A DNA stretch of 7,467 nucleotides from Saprospiraceae bacterium (GCA_023300835.1 JALZVB010000159.1:1-7467); one strand, 5' to 3'. Positions 1 through 7,087 are shown, numbered from the stretch's first letter. Translations and numbers: made by a program. Notes: generated by a model not told the origin, from the sequence alone.

Positions 1-788
1 GCATTTTCAGTTGCCTTATCCATAGCTGACATTCTTGCGCCATGTTCTCCAGCAGATGTATCTAAAACAAACTTATGGAATGTTGTCTGAAGTATACTTG
101 GAATCAACTGCTCTAAAAGGACTTCTTTAGATGGCTCAAATAAATAATCAGCTTTTTGATTACTATCATCCGGATTTAAAGTTCCTTCTATCTTAGGTAC
201 TGGCAAAAATTGCACAGCTTGTGGCGTCTGTACAGCAGCATTCTTAAACTGACTGTATACAACGTAAACTTTATCGTAATCTCCAGCACTGAAAGAATCC
301 ATGAAGCCTTGAGCAATACCAGAAATGTTACCAAAACTAGTATCAGTTCCAGAAGCCATCAAGTCTTTGTTTAGAACACAGCCTTCGCTTCTACTTTTCA
401 AAAAATCAAATCCCTTTTTACCTATAAAAGAGAATTCAATCTGTTCTGCCTTATATTCCTTCTTAAGCTCTTCCATCAAAACTACTGATGCCTTACCAAC
501 ATTAGTATTGAAAGCACCTGCAAGTCCTCTATTAGAAGAAACAACTACAACACCAATCTTATTGACAGGTCTTTCCTTGGCATAAGCCGAGGCTACATCA
601 CCATCTAGATTACTGATAATATTTACCATCATCTTATTTAGACGATCCGCATAAGGACGCATCTTAGTAATGTTGTCTTGAGCCTTCTTCAACTTAGCAG
701 CCGAAACCATTTTCATGGCTTTAGTAATCTGTTGTGTCGAAGACACTGATGAAATACGTTCTCTGGTTTCTTTTAACTTACCGGACAT
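1..788 (-). CDS. atpG: F1Fo ATP synthase subunit gamma, 3' end missing
   Basis: This is the central rotating shaft of F1, which couples rotation of the c ring to conformational change in the alpha/beta hexamer. Reading from the ATG at 788, 262 codons are open up to the window edge with no stop. The N-terminal helix (residues about 11-37, containing STQQITKAMKMVSAAKL) is the classic gamma coiled-coil start. SSNRGLAGAFN (84-94) is the conserved Rossmann-like core motif. GEHGARMSAMDKATEN (247-262) is the start of the C-terminal helix that enters the alpha/beta cavity. Gamma subunits are normally near 290 residues, so roughly 30 are lost beyond the edge. The start lies 29 nt after the atpA stop with no Shine-Dalgarno sequence, as in the other genes here, so it is very probably cotranscribed with atpA. 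Nothing in the visible part looks broken. Identification is essentially certain; only the end is unknown. Confidence 0.97.
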   Translation of the reverse strand, partial: MSGKLKETRERISSVSSTQQITKAMKMVSAAKLKKAQDNITKMRPYADRLNKMMVNIISNLDGDVASAYAKERPVNKIGVVVVSSNRGLAGAFNTNVGKASVVLMEELKKEYKAEQIEFSFIGKKGFDFLKSRSEGCVLNKDLMASGTDTSFGNISGIAQGFMDSFSAGDYDKVYVVYSQFKNAAVQTPQAVQFLPVPKIEGTLNPDDSNQKADYLFEPSKEVLLEQLIPSILQTTFHKFVLDTSAGEHGARMSAMDKATEN

Positions 789-817
789 AGTTAGGGTTTG
801 CGATAATTACAATAAAC

Positions 818-2401
818 CTATTTAAATTGCTTTACTAGATCTGAAGCTACAGACTCTAATGTTTTTACAGCTTCTTTATCTAATTTTCCTGCTCTGAACA
901 TATCAAGAACGCCTTGATGATTCTGTGTTAATGATGTCATTAACTGCTCTTCAAATTGGCTAATCTTAGCAACAGGAACTTCTTTCAATAATCCTTTTGT
1001 ACCTAGATAAATTATAGCCACTTGTTTTTCTACTGCCACAGGAGAATATTGTCCTTGCTTTAGTATTTCAACATTTCTCTTTCCTTTTTCTAGTACAGAC
1101 ATTGTTGCCGCATCTAGATCAGAACCGAACTTAGAGAAAGCTTCTAGCTCTCTATATTGTGCTTGATCCAATTTCAATGTACCAGATACTTTTTTCATTG
1201 ATTTTATCTGTGCAGAACCCCCTACTCTAGATACCGAGATACCAACATTAATGGCTGGTCTGATACCTGCATTAAATAAGTTAGACTCTAGGAAAATCTG
1301 ACCATCAGTAATAGAAATTACATTGGTAGGAATATACGCAGATACATCACCTGCCTGTGTTTCAATGATAGGAAGTGCCGTTAATGAACCACCACCTTTA
1401 ACTATACCTGCAGCCTTCAATGACTCAGGAAGATCATTCATGTCTTGTGCTATCTTATCATCGTTGATGACTTTGGCAGCTCTTTCCAATAATCTTGAGT
1501 GAAGATAAAATACATCACCTGGATAAGCCTCTCTACCTGGAGGTCTTTTCAGTAGAAGCGAAACTTCTCTATAGGCTACGGCCTGCTTAGATAAATCATC
1601 ATAAATTATCAACGCTGGTCGTCCAGTATCTCTGAAAAACTCTCCTATACATGCTCCAGTAAATGGTGCATAAAACTGAAGTGGAGCTGGATCAGCAGCA
1701 GAAGCAACAACAATAGTTGTATAAGCCATTGCACCTTTTTCTTCCAATACCTTTGCTACCTGAGCAACTGTAGAAGACTTCTGACCAGAAGCTACATATA
1801 TACAGTATACAGGTTCCCCTCTATCATAAAATTCTCTTTGATTGATTATTGTATCAATAGCAATGGCAGTTTTACCTGTCTGTCTATCACCAATAATAAG
1901 TTCTCTCTGACCTCTTCCAATTGGAATCATGGCATCTATTGCTTTCAGCCCAGTCTGAAGGGGTTCAGTAACAGGTTGTCTGTATATAACACCAGGTGCC
2001 TTTCTTTCAAGAGGCATATCGTATGTCTTACCAGTGATAGGTCCTTTTCCATCTACAGGTACTCCAAGTGTATTGACAACTCTTCCCACGAATCCTTCTC
2101 CTACACTTATAGATGCGATCTTACCAGTTCTTCTTACTGTAGATCCTTCTTTTATTCCGTCAGAAGAACCCATAAGTACAACACCTACGTTGTCTTCCTC
2201 TAAGTTAAGAACGATGGCTTTTACACCAGATTCAAATTCTACTAACTCACCAGATTTTGTCTTAGTCAAGCCATATACACGAGCGATACCATCACCTACT
2301 TCGAGAACGGTACCTACTTCTTCGAGTTCAGACTCTGTTTTGAATCCAGAAAGTTGTTGCTTTAGTATTGCGGATATTTCTTCAGGTTTTACACCAGCCA
2401 T
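818..2401 (-). CDS. atpA: F1Fo ATP synthase subunit alpha
   Basis: This is the non-catalytic nucleotide-binding subunit of the F1 head (three copies alternating with beta). It is complete at 527 residues, normal for the family. An N-terminal beta-barrel covers about residues 25-95. The Walker A motif GDRQTGKT is at 171-178, and the Walker B strand ALIIYDD is at 263-269. The ATPase alpha/beta signature PAINVGISVS is at 382-391, and the following Arg392 (SVSRVGG) matches the alpha arginine that reaches into the catalytic site on beta. A helical C-terminal domain follows. Compared with the E. coli protein there is a longer loop around 313-335 (NDDKIAQDMNDLPESLK), a feature I know from Bacteroidota alpha subunits. 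The gene starts 39 nt after the atpH stop. A GGAG lies directly against the ATG, too close to act as a normal Shine-Dalgarno. Open frames on the opposite strand inside this gene are shadows. Confidence 0.99.
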   Translation of the reverse strand: MAGVKPEEISAILKQQLSGFKTESELEEVGTVLEVGDGIARVYGLTKTKSGELVEFESGVKAIVLNLEEDNVGVVLMGSSDGIKEGSTVRRTGKIASISVGEGFVGRVVNTLGVPVDGKGPITGKTYDMPLERKAPGVIYRQPVTEPLQTGLKAIDAMIPIGRGQRELIIGDRQTGKTAIAIDTIINQREFYDRGEPVYCIYVASGQKSSTVAQVAKVLEEKGAMAYTTIVVASAADPAPLQFYAPFTGACIGEFFRDTGRPALIIYDDLSKQAVAYREVSLLLKRPPGREAYPGDVFYLHSRLLERAAKVINDDKIAQDMNDLPESLKAAGIVKGGGSLTALPIIETQAGDVSAYIPTNVISITDGQIFLESNLFNAGIRPAINVGISVSRVGGSAQIKSMKKVSGTLKLDQAQYRELEAFSKFGSDLDAATMSVLEKGKRNVEILKQGQYSPVAVEKQVAIIYLGTKGLLKEVPVAKISQFEEQLMTSLTQNHQGVLDMFRAGKLDKEAVKTLESVASDLVKQFK

Positions 2402-2440
2402 CTCCGTGTATTTTTGTTGTTATTAAAAAATAAGTGAACG

Positions 2441-3001
2441 CTATACAGCATTCACACTAGTATTATCTAAAAATCCTTTTTTCAATTTGTTTATCTTATG
2501 AGCTATACTAGCATCATAAAGTTTGTCTCCTATTTCTATTATAAATCCACCGATAAGTTCAGGATTCACAGTAGAAACTATATCAACTGAATCAGCAGTA
2601 ATGTTACTAGCTAAAAGCGTTGCTTTTATCTGAGTCATTACATCTTCAGTCATAGGACTTGCCGTAGTTACTTTTACAGAAGAGACTTTCTTAAAAGCTT
2701 GATATTGCTGTTCAAAACTCTGAACCATCTGAGGCAATACTTTCTCTCTACCTTTAGTGGTAACCAATTCTAAAAAAGTCATAGTCACCTTATCCAGTGA
2801 CTCACCAAAGATCGCTTTGAAAATGCTAATCTTCTTGTCAGCCTTGATAATTGGACTTTTGACCAATCTCATGAGATCTTTGTGCTTGAGAGCTTCCTTA
2901 ATAACTCCCATATCTGCATTGATCTTATCTGCCGACCTCTTTTCTATTCCTAAGTCTAGTATAGATTTGGCATATCTTCTTGCCGCTCTCATATCAGCCA
3001 T
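2441..3001 (-). CDS. atpH: F1Fo ATP synthase subunit delta (OSCP)
   Basis: This stalk subunit sits on top of the F1 head and fixes it to the b-subunit peripheral stalk so that the head does not spin with the rotor. It is 186 residues, usual for the family. The N-terminal helical bundle begins with ARRYAKSILDLG (7-18), the typical delta start. The C-terminal signature region, about 139-163, contains VNPELIGGFIIEIGDKLYD, close to the delta family pattern with its Gly-Gly pair. Sequence in the middle is less conserved, as expected. The ATG follows the atpF stop after a single base (TAG-T-ATG), so translation is probably coupled to atpF, which makes sense because delta and b bind each other. Start choice is supported by this coupling and by the ARRYA motif lying seven residues in. 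Confidence 0.97.
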   Translation of the reverse strand: MADMRAARRYAKSILDLGIEKRSADKINADMGVIKEALKHKDLMRLVKSPIIKADKKISIFKAIFGESLDKVTMTFLELVTTKGREKVLPQMVQSFEQQYQAFKKVSSVKVTTASPMTEDVMTQIKATLLASNITADSVDIVSTVNPELIGGFIIEIGDKLYDASIAHKINKLKKGFLDNTSVNAV

Positions 3002-3002
3002 A

Positions 3003-3515
3003 CTAGTTTAGGTTTATTTCATCTACCAATTTATTAACATAAGTAGTATGTTCTGCACCACCTGCTAATTCTTTCTTAAGTATCTTCTCTGCTATGTTTG
3101 TTGCCATCATACCTACTTGGTTTTTGACTTGAGTCAATGCAGAGTTTCTATCGTTTTCAATTTCTAACTTAGCACTAGTCATTATTCTCTGCGCCTCATC
3201 TTTAGCTTTATTCTTAGCATCATTAACTATAGATGTACTAGTATCTTTAGCTTCTTTAATCATCTTAGCTCTTTCCTCTCTAGCTTCTGCAAGAATTTTT
3301 TCATTCTCAGCTTTTAGGTTAGCCATTTCTTCTCTTGCCGTTTGAGCTTGAGCCAATGCGTCACTTATACTAGATTCTCTCTTTTTAAGACCATCCATCA
3401 TAGGTTTAAATGCATACTTTGCCATTAGTAACCAAAATAGTATAAAAATGATAAGTGACCAGAGTGCTAGACCTGGAGAGGGTTGAAACGGTGCAAATCC
3501 TGCTAAAAAAATCAT
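3003..3515 (-). CDS. atpF: F1Fo ATP synthase subunit b (peripheral stalk)
   Basis: This is the membrane-anchored stator arm linking subunit a in Fo to delta/alpha in F1. It has 170 residues. There is one hydrophobic membrane helix at about 15-34 (GLALWSLIIFILFWLLMA), then the conserved exit segment FKPMMDGLKKRE (36-47). A long charged, alanine-rich helix from about 45 to 148 is suited to a dimeric right-handed coiled coil. No cysteines or insertions are seen. Only one b-type gene is present, so the stalk is presumably a b2 homodimer and not the b/b' pair of cyanobacteria and alphaproteobacteria. The short N-terminal stretch before the membrane helix (MIFLAGFAPFQPSP) is variable between species, so the exact start is slightly less certain than the gene itself. 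It lies 94 nt behind atpE, the largest gap within the ATP synthase genes. Confidence 0.96.
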   Translation of the reverse strand: MIFLAGFAPFQPSPGLALWSLIIFILFWLLMAKYAFKPMMDGLKKRESSISDALAQAQTAREEMANLKAENEKILAEAREERAKMIKEAKDTSTSIVNDAKNKAKDEAQRIMTSAKLEIENDRNSALTQVKNQVGMMATNIAEKILKKELAGGAEHTTYVNKLVDEINLN

Positions 3516-3538
3516 CGTATTAAAATTGTGTTGTCATT

Positions 3539-3585
3539 AAAAAAATAGAAAACAGCTACTCTGCCAACCGCATTTAACTGTTTCC
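3539..3585 (-). terminator. Hairpin plus T7 tract between atpE and atpF (possible partial terminator or attenuator)
   Basis: On the minus strand the gap after atpE contains GAAACAG (3584-3578) and, 22 nt later, CTGTTTTC (3555-3548). These can pair as six contiguous base pairs plus a G-C pair across one bulged T. Next come TA and seven consecutive Ts (3545-3539), then the atpF start at 3515. Hairpin plus U-tract is the layout of an intrinsic terminator, but the stem is short, poor in G-C and has a large loop. It would therefore be leaky at best, or act as an RNA-end stabiliser. Its position right behind atpE would suit making more c subunit than downstream subunits. That role is an inference. 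Confidence 0.35.
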
Positions 3586-3609
3586 TTTTCTTCGTTTACT
3601 TAGGTGTTC

Positions 3610-3816
3610 TTACTTAATGAAGAATGCCAAAAGAATTGCGATCAAAGCTGCACCCTCCATAAAGGCTGCCATTAAGATCATTGCTCCTCTAATGTCACCA
3701 GAAGCTTCCGGTTGTCTTGCAATGGCTTCAACGGCTTTACCACCGATTTGGCCTAGTCCAATTCCTGCACCTATTACCGCAATTCCTGCGCCTATTGCTG
3801 CTAACGTTCCAGTCAT
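3610..3816 (-). CDS. atpE: F1Fo ATP synthase subunit c (rotor ring)
   Basis: This small proteolipid of 68 residues forms the rotating ring of Fo. Two membrane helices (about 4-25 and 45-67) are joined by the polar loop RQPE (34-37) that contacts gamma and epsilon. The ion-carrying carboxylate is Glu54 in the second helix (AAFMEGAAL). Aligned by eye to the sodium-type ring of Ilyobacter through the shared GKAVE and ARQPEA blocks, the sodium ligands are replaced: the Gln of helix 1 is Leu21, and the Ser-Thr after the carboxylate is Gly55-Ala56. The ring is therefore most likely proton-driven; this is my inference from motif positions. Helix 1 is glycine-rich (GAGIAVIGAGIGLG), as needed for tight helix packing. 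It starts 27 nt after atpB and is followed by a 94-nt gap with a hairpin. An antisense open frame over this gene is a shadow of its biased codons. Confidence 0.98.
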   Translation of the reverse strand: MTGTLAAIGAGIAVIGAGIGLGQIGGKAVEAIARQPEASGDIRGAMILMAAFMEGAALIAILLAFFIK

Positions 3817-3843
3817 GTTAAAACGAGTTTATATAAAAATTAA

Positions 3844-5235
3844 TTAATGATGATCATCGTGTTCCTCCGTCGCAGCACCTAAATATGATGCCGTAAGGAT
3901 TGTAAATACAAATGCCTGTACAAAGGCCACTATTAATTCTATAGCCATCATAAACATGGTCAATGGAATAGCTAGTGCTGTTCCCGTAAGACTTCCCGCC
4001 ATGTTTGTTCCTGCTTTCCCAAATATAAATATCAATCCTACAAAAGATAGGATCGCAATATGTCCTGCTGTTATGTTTCCTGCCAATCTCAACATGAGAG
4101 TAAGAGGCTTGATAAACATACCCAGTAATTCAACTGGTGTCAATATGATCTTTACAAACCAAGGTGTTCCTGGCATATTAAATATATGCTTCCAGTAATC
4201 TTTGTTACCGTTAATGTTTACAATAACAAAAACAATCAACGCCATAACCATAGTTACAGTTAATGATCCCGTTACATTCACATTTCCTAAGAACGGCACT
4301 TGTCCCCATAGGTTTAGACCCAAGATAAAAAAGAAAATCGCCATCAGTAAAGGCAAAAATCGTTCATGCCTATCTCCTAGAAAAGGAATAGCCACATCAT
4401 CTCTTATAAATTGAAATACGGGTTCTACAAATGATTGTATACCAGATGGTGCTGTTGGATCTCCACTATACTTCTTAGCTGCTGATCTAAATAAGAAAAA
4501 CAACAGCATAGAAACCAATCCCATCGAAACAACATTTTTAGTAGGACTCAAGTCATAAAAACCTGTCATTCCACCTCCTAAAAGGCCACCATCCCATATT
4601 GTCTTTTGTTCTATCAAATATCCTTTGCCATTTACAATTGCATATTTTTTATCGTATTCTTTTCCTTCAGCATCCTTTAGAGACACTTTATCAAAGCCCT
4701 GTACTTCAAACTTTTCATCAGCCTTGAACTCCGGACAAGTTATTCTATGAATATTTCCCTCATACAATACGTAATCCTTAAATCCATAATGCCCATTATC
4801 ATGATGACCAGCATCAAATTTTGAAGTAGAAAACAACTCTATTCCTTTAGTTTTATTATATATTATAGCAGGTAATGGAATTCTTACCATATCCATGATA
4901 TTCCATACGTTAGCATCATTAATGTGATGTAGAGCTGTTGCTGTTGGGTCATACCCTTCGTGATGTATGGGTTGTGCTGATGAACCACAATCAGAAGTAT
5001 AAACGTTAGCGTGATGGTTGGAGTGAGATTCTCCACCTTTTTTTACGCTATTACTCTTGTGATCTGTATGGTCATGATTATGACCTGAATGATCGTGTCC
5101 ATGATTATGACCTGTGTGGTCATGATGATTATGTCCAGAGTGATCATGCTTATCATGACTAGATTTTGCATCTGCTTGAGACAAAGCAAGATTAGCGGAT
5201 AAGCAAAGTAACAGAGAAAAGAAAAATATACGCAT
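3844..5235 (-). CDS. atpB: F1Fo ATP synthase subunit a with signal peptide, His-rich tract and long extracytoplasmic extension
   Basis: This is the Fo stator that forms the two proton half-channels beside the c ring. At 463 residues it is far longer than the E. coli protein (271). Residues 1-19 look like a signal peptide (MRIFFFSLLLCLSANLALS, cleavage likely at ALS/QA). Residues 27-59 are a His-rich tract, and 76-232 form an extension containing LHHINDANVWNIMD and IPLPAIIYN, a type common in Bacteroidota. Membrane helices follow from about 233 to 450. Arg383 in MLRLAGN is the essential arginine (E. coli Arg210), and Gln440 matches E. coli Gln252. His392 and Glu433 occupy the sites of E. coli Glu219 and His245, the swapped pair known from mitochondria. 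The tail ends EEHDDHH. Cys83 and Cys167 lie in the extension. The ATG at 5235 is chosen because the signal peptide begins there and a promoter motif lies 28 nt upstream. Confidence 0.97.
   Translation of the reverse strand: MRIFFFSLLLCLSANLALSQADAKSSHDKHDHSGHNHHDHTGHNHGHDHSGHNHDHTDHKSNSVKKGGESHSNHHANVYTSDCGSSAQPIHHEGYDPTATALHHINDANVWNIMDMVRIPLPAIIYNKTKGIELFSTSKFDAGHHDNGHYGFKDYVLYEGNIHRITCPEFKADEKFEVQGFDKVSLKDAEGKEYDKKYAIVNGKGYLIEQKTIWDGGLLGGGMTGFYDLSPTKNVVSMGLVSMLLFFLFRSAAKKYSGDPTAPSGIQSFVEPVFQFIRDDVAIPFLGDRHERFLPLLMAIFFFILGLNLWGQVPFLGNVNVTGSLTVTMVMALIVFVIVNINGNKDYWKHIFNMPGTPWFVKIILTPVELLGMFIKPLTLMLRLAGNITAGHIAILSFVGLIFIFGKAGTNMAGSLTGTALAIPLTMFMMAIELIVAFVQAFVFTILTASYLGAATEEHDDHH
5056..5157 (-). 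repeat. His-rich octad repeats at the mature N-terminus of AtpB
   Basis: Codons 27-60 of atpB encode 15 histidines and six aspartates in 34 residues. Three copies of H-D-H-[ST]-G-H-N-H are visible at residues 30-37, 38-45 and 47-54 (nucleotides 5148-5125, 5124-5101 and 5097-5074), followed by a degenerate DHTDH. The copies differ at several third positions (for example CAT GAT CAC, CAT GAC CAC and CAC GAT CAT for H-D-H). This suggests an older duplication kept for its amino acids, not fresh slippage. Similar His-Asp-Gly tracts bind zinc, nickel or copper in transporters and metallochaperones. Whether this one does so is inferred, not shown. Confidence 0.9.
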
Positions 5236-5263
5236 TGGCTGATAATCTTCTTGAAAATTTGTG

Positions 5264-5271
5264 CAAAGGTA
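5264..5271 (-). promoter_or_regulatory. Bacteroidota-type -7 promoter element for atpB
   Basis: Read on the minus strand, 5271 to 5264 is TACCTTTG, an exact match to the Bacteroidota primary sigma factor -7 consensus TAnnTTTG. It is followed by C, as in many such promoters. Transcription would begin near 5257, giving a leader of only about 20 nt before the ATG at 5235. The matching -33 TTG is not clear at the usual spacing of about 19-21 nt; the stretch there is AT-rich. The leader holds AAGAAG about 11 nt before the start, which is only a weak ribosome site. This would let the ATP synthase genes be transcribed independently of the gene upstream. Confidence 0.6.
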
Positions 5272-5353
5272 GTATTTAAAACCCTTTTCACTTAATTTTT
5301 AAAGTAAATTAATTGGCAGTTTGTCAATTAGCTTTAAGATGAGAGAGATAGGA

Positions 5354-5376
5354 AACCATTTAATACATAAATGGTT
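5354..5376 (-). terminator. Weak stem-loop behind the glutamate-synthase-like gene
   Basis: A perfect 9-bp inverted repeat, AACCATTTA / TAAATGGTT with a 5-nt loop, begins 56 nt downstream of the stop at 5432. It is AT-rich and no T-run follows, so it is a poor intrinsic terminator. It may stabilise the transcript end or act as a binding site. A second weaker pair (TAATTG/CAATTA at 5310-5330) lies closer to atpB. Apart from these and the promoter element, the 196-nt intergenic region shows nothing. Confidence 0.3.
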
Positions 5377-5431
5377 AATTCTTCGCTTCTACAAGCTAGG
5401 GGCCTCATTCCATTTATTTTACATTTTAGGC

Positions 5432-7087
5432 CTAATCTTCTTCGACATAAACAACCTCAAATTTTGGTTTAAAGCTATCAGGATTAGACATAGCCATCAT
5501 TTCCTTCCACGAACGAGGTATAGAATCATTCGACAATAGACAACCTTCGGGGATATATGGATAGAGTTTTACATAGCTTTTAGAAACATGTTGGTCAACC
5601 CTTTGAGTTACATGGCTACGATTAATTTTATCTGGATTATCTATACCAGCTGCAGCCATAAGTTCTACAAACGATATGACAGTCTGTTTGTGATAATTAG
5701 CAACACGGACCTTCTTATCATTAACATCTAAACCTTTTATCAATTCGGGATTTTGAGTAGCGACCCCCGTAGGACAAGTGTTATGGTTACATTCTAACGC
5801 TTGAATACAACCCACCGCCATCATCATAGCTCGAGCTGAATAACAAACATCAGCACCAAGTGATATAGCTTTAAAAACATCAAATCCAGAGACAATTTTT
5901 CCAGATGCAATCAAGCAAATTTCTTTCTTAATATCAAACCCAACTAATGTGTTGTAGACAAATGACAAACCCTCTTTAATTGGCGTTCCAACAGAATTAC
6001 TAAACTCTACTGGAGCAGCACCTGTACCTCCTTCACCACCATCAACTGATATGAAATCTGGTTTAATTCCAGTCTCTAACATAGCCTTACATATAGATAT
6101 AAACTCAGTTTTTAAACCTAGACACAATTTAAAACCAACTGGCTTCCCAGAAATATTCTGACATTGTTCTATAAGTTTTAATAAGCCTTTAGGGTCGCTA
6201 AATGCTTTATGATAGGGAGGCGATAAAACTGCTTTATATGGCTCAATGTTTCTGATCGCTGCAATTTCAGGGGTCGCTTTTATCGCAGGAAGAATACCAC
6301 CATGCCCAGGTTTAGCACCTTGAGAGAGCTTAATTTCAATCATTTTCACGCTGTCAGACTTGCATCTTTCTGCAAATAATTCAGGTGAAAAATCACCATC
6401 TTCCGTTCTTGAACCAAAATAGCCAGTACCTATCTGATATATTAAATCACCACCATGTTTTAGGTGGTGTGGCGAAATACCGCCTTCCCCAGTATTATGT
6501 GCAAAACCACCAAGAGCTGCTCCTCCATTTAATGCCAATATAGCGTTACTACTTAATGAACCAAAACTCATTGCTGACACATTAAATACACTGCAGTTAT
6601 AAGGATTTTTGCAATTCTTCCCACCAATCAAAACCTTAGGGTCCATATTTAAATCATGTGCATCTAAAGCGCCTATACTATGGTTCATCCATTCATAACC
6701 CTCGTCATATACATTTAACTGTGTTCCGAAAGGAGTTGTATCATTTACAGCCTTAGCTCTTTGGTAAACAATATTTCTTTTGATTCTTGAAAAAGGCCTT
6801 CCATCTGTATCTGATTCAACAAAGTACTGGTAAAGTTTTGGCCTAAGCCACTCTGCAATATACCTTGATCTTCCCACAATCGGAAAATTTCTCCTTATAG
6901 CCTGCTTTTTCTGAATTATATCAATTAACCCTACTATAAAAAGAGGTACAACTATTAATAATAACCAATAAAAGCCTGCAGTAATAAGAAAACCAGCTGA
7001 TACAATAGCTATTATAATGATTATGAAAAACAGAATAAATAATCTTCTCATTAAAGTCGTTTTGTTGCTAATATACTCCAAACTCAT
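5432..7087 (-). CDS. Membrane-anchored FMN-binding glutamate synthase family protein (stand-alone GltB core domain)
   Basis: The 551-residue protein has two hydrophobic helices at about 15-36 and 38-57, then a soluble domain matching the FMN/iron-sulfur core of glutamate synthase. Conserved blocks include ESDTDGRPFSRIKR (91-104), SAMSFGSLS (171-179), HNTGEGG (197-203), QGAKPGHGG (256-264), SVDGGEGGTGAAP (347-359) and SARAMMMAVGC (417-427). Cys427, Cys433 and Cys438 have the C-x5-C-x4-C spacing of the [3Fe-4S] ligands, followed by PTGVATQNPEL. The glutamine amidotransferase domain and the C-terminal beta-helix of full GltB are absent, so it cannot make ammonia from glutamine by itself. Proteins of this type are widespread in bacteria and, to my knowledge, of unproven reaction; a flavin oxidoreductase at the inner membrane is a fair inference. 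Met13 (start at 7051) is an alternative start, giving a more compact membrane anchor. No clear promoter is seen before it, and the gene ends 196 nt before atpB. Confidence 0.93.
   Translation of the reverse strand: MSLEYISNKTTLMRRLFILFFIIIIIAIVSAGFLITAGFYWLLLIVVPLFIVGLIDIIQKKQAIRRNFPIVGRSRYIAEWLRPKLYQYFVESDTDGRPFSRIKRNIVYQRAKAVNDTTPFGTQLNVYDEGYEWMNHSIGALDAHDLNMDPKVLIGGKNCKNPYNCSVFNVSAMSFGSLSSNAILALNGGAALGGFAHNTGEGGISPHHLKHGGDLIYQIGTGYFGSRTEDGDFSPELFAERCKSDSVKMIEIKLSQGAKPGHGGILPAIKATPEIAAIRNIEPYKAVLSPPYHKAFSDPKGLLKLIEQCQNISGKPVGFKLCLGLKTEFISICKAMLETGIKPDFISVDGGEGGTGAAPVEFSNSVGTPIKEGLSFVYNTLVGFDIKKEICLIASGKIVSGFDVFKAISLGADVCYSARAMMMAVGCIQALECNHNTCPTGVATQNPELIKGLDVNDKKVRVANYHKQTVISFVELMAAAGIDNPDKINRSHVTQRVDQHVSKSYVKLYPYIPEGCLLSNDSIPRSWKEMMAMSNPDSFKPKFEVVYVEED

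Noticed and set aside
325..585. An 86-codon plus-strand open frame opposite atpG
   Set aside because: It lies entirely within the continuous, well-conserved gamma reading frame and has no features of its own.
1838..2426. Two plus-strand open frames opposite atpA
   Set aside because: They overlap each other and are low-complexity Ser/Thr/Pro-rich or Ser/Tyr-rich antisense translations of a certain atpA.
3617..3847. A 76-codon plus-strand open frame opposite atpE
   Set aside because: It is an antisense shadow of the Gly/Ala-rich c subunit, with no recognisable protein features and no promoter.
5043..5291. An 82-codon open frame on the minus strand overlapping the start of atpB and its promoter
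   Set aside because: It is a shifted frame over the His-rich repeats (Ile/Met/Thr-rich by frame shift) and would run across the promoter element. The atpB frame has a signal peptide and family homology.
5321..5539. A 72-codon plus-strand open frame across the intergenic region and the end of the glutamate-synthase-like gene
   Set aside because: A third of it is antisense to a well-supported gene, its content is not recognisable, and no start signal is seen. A small gene there cannot be fully excluded but has no support.
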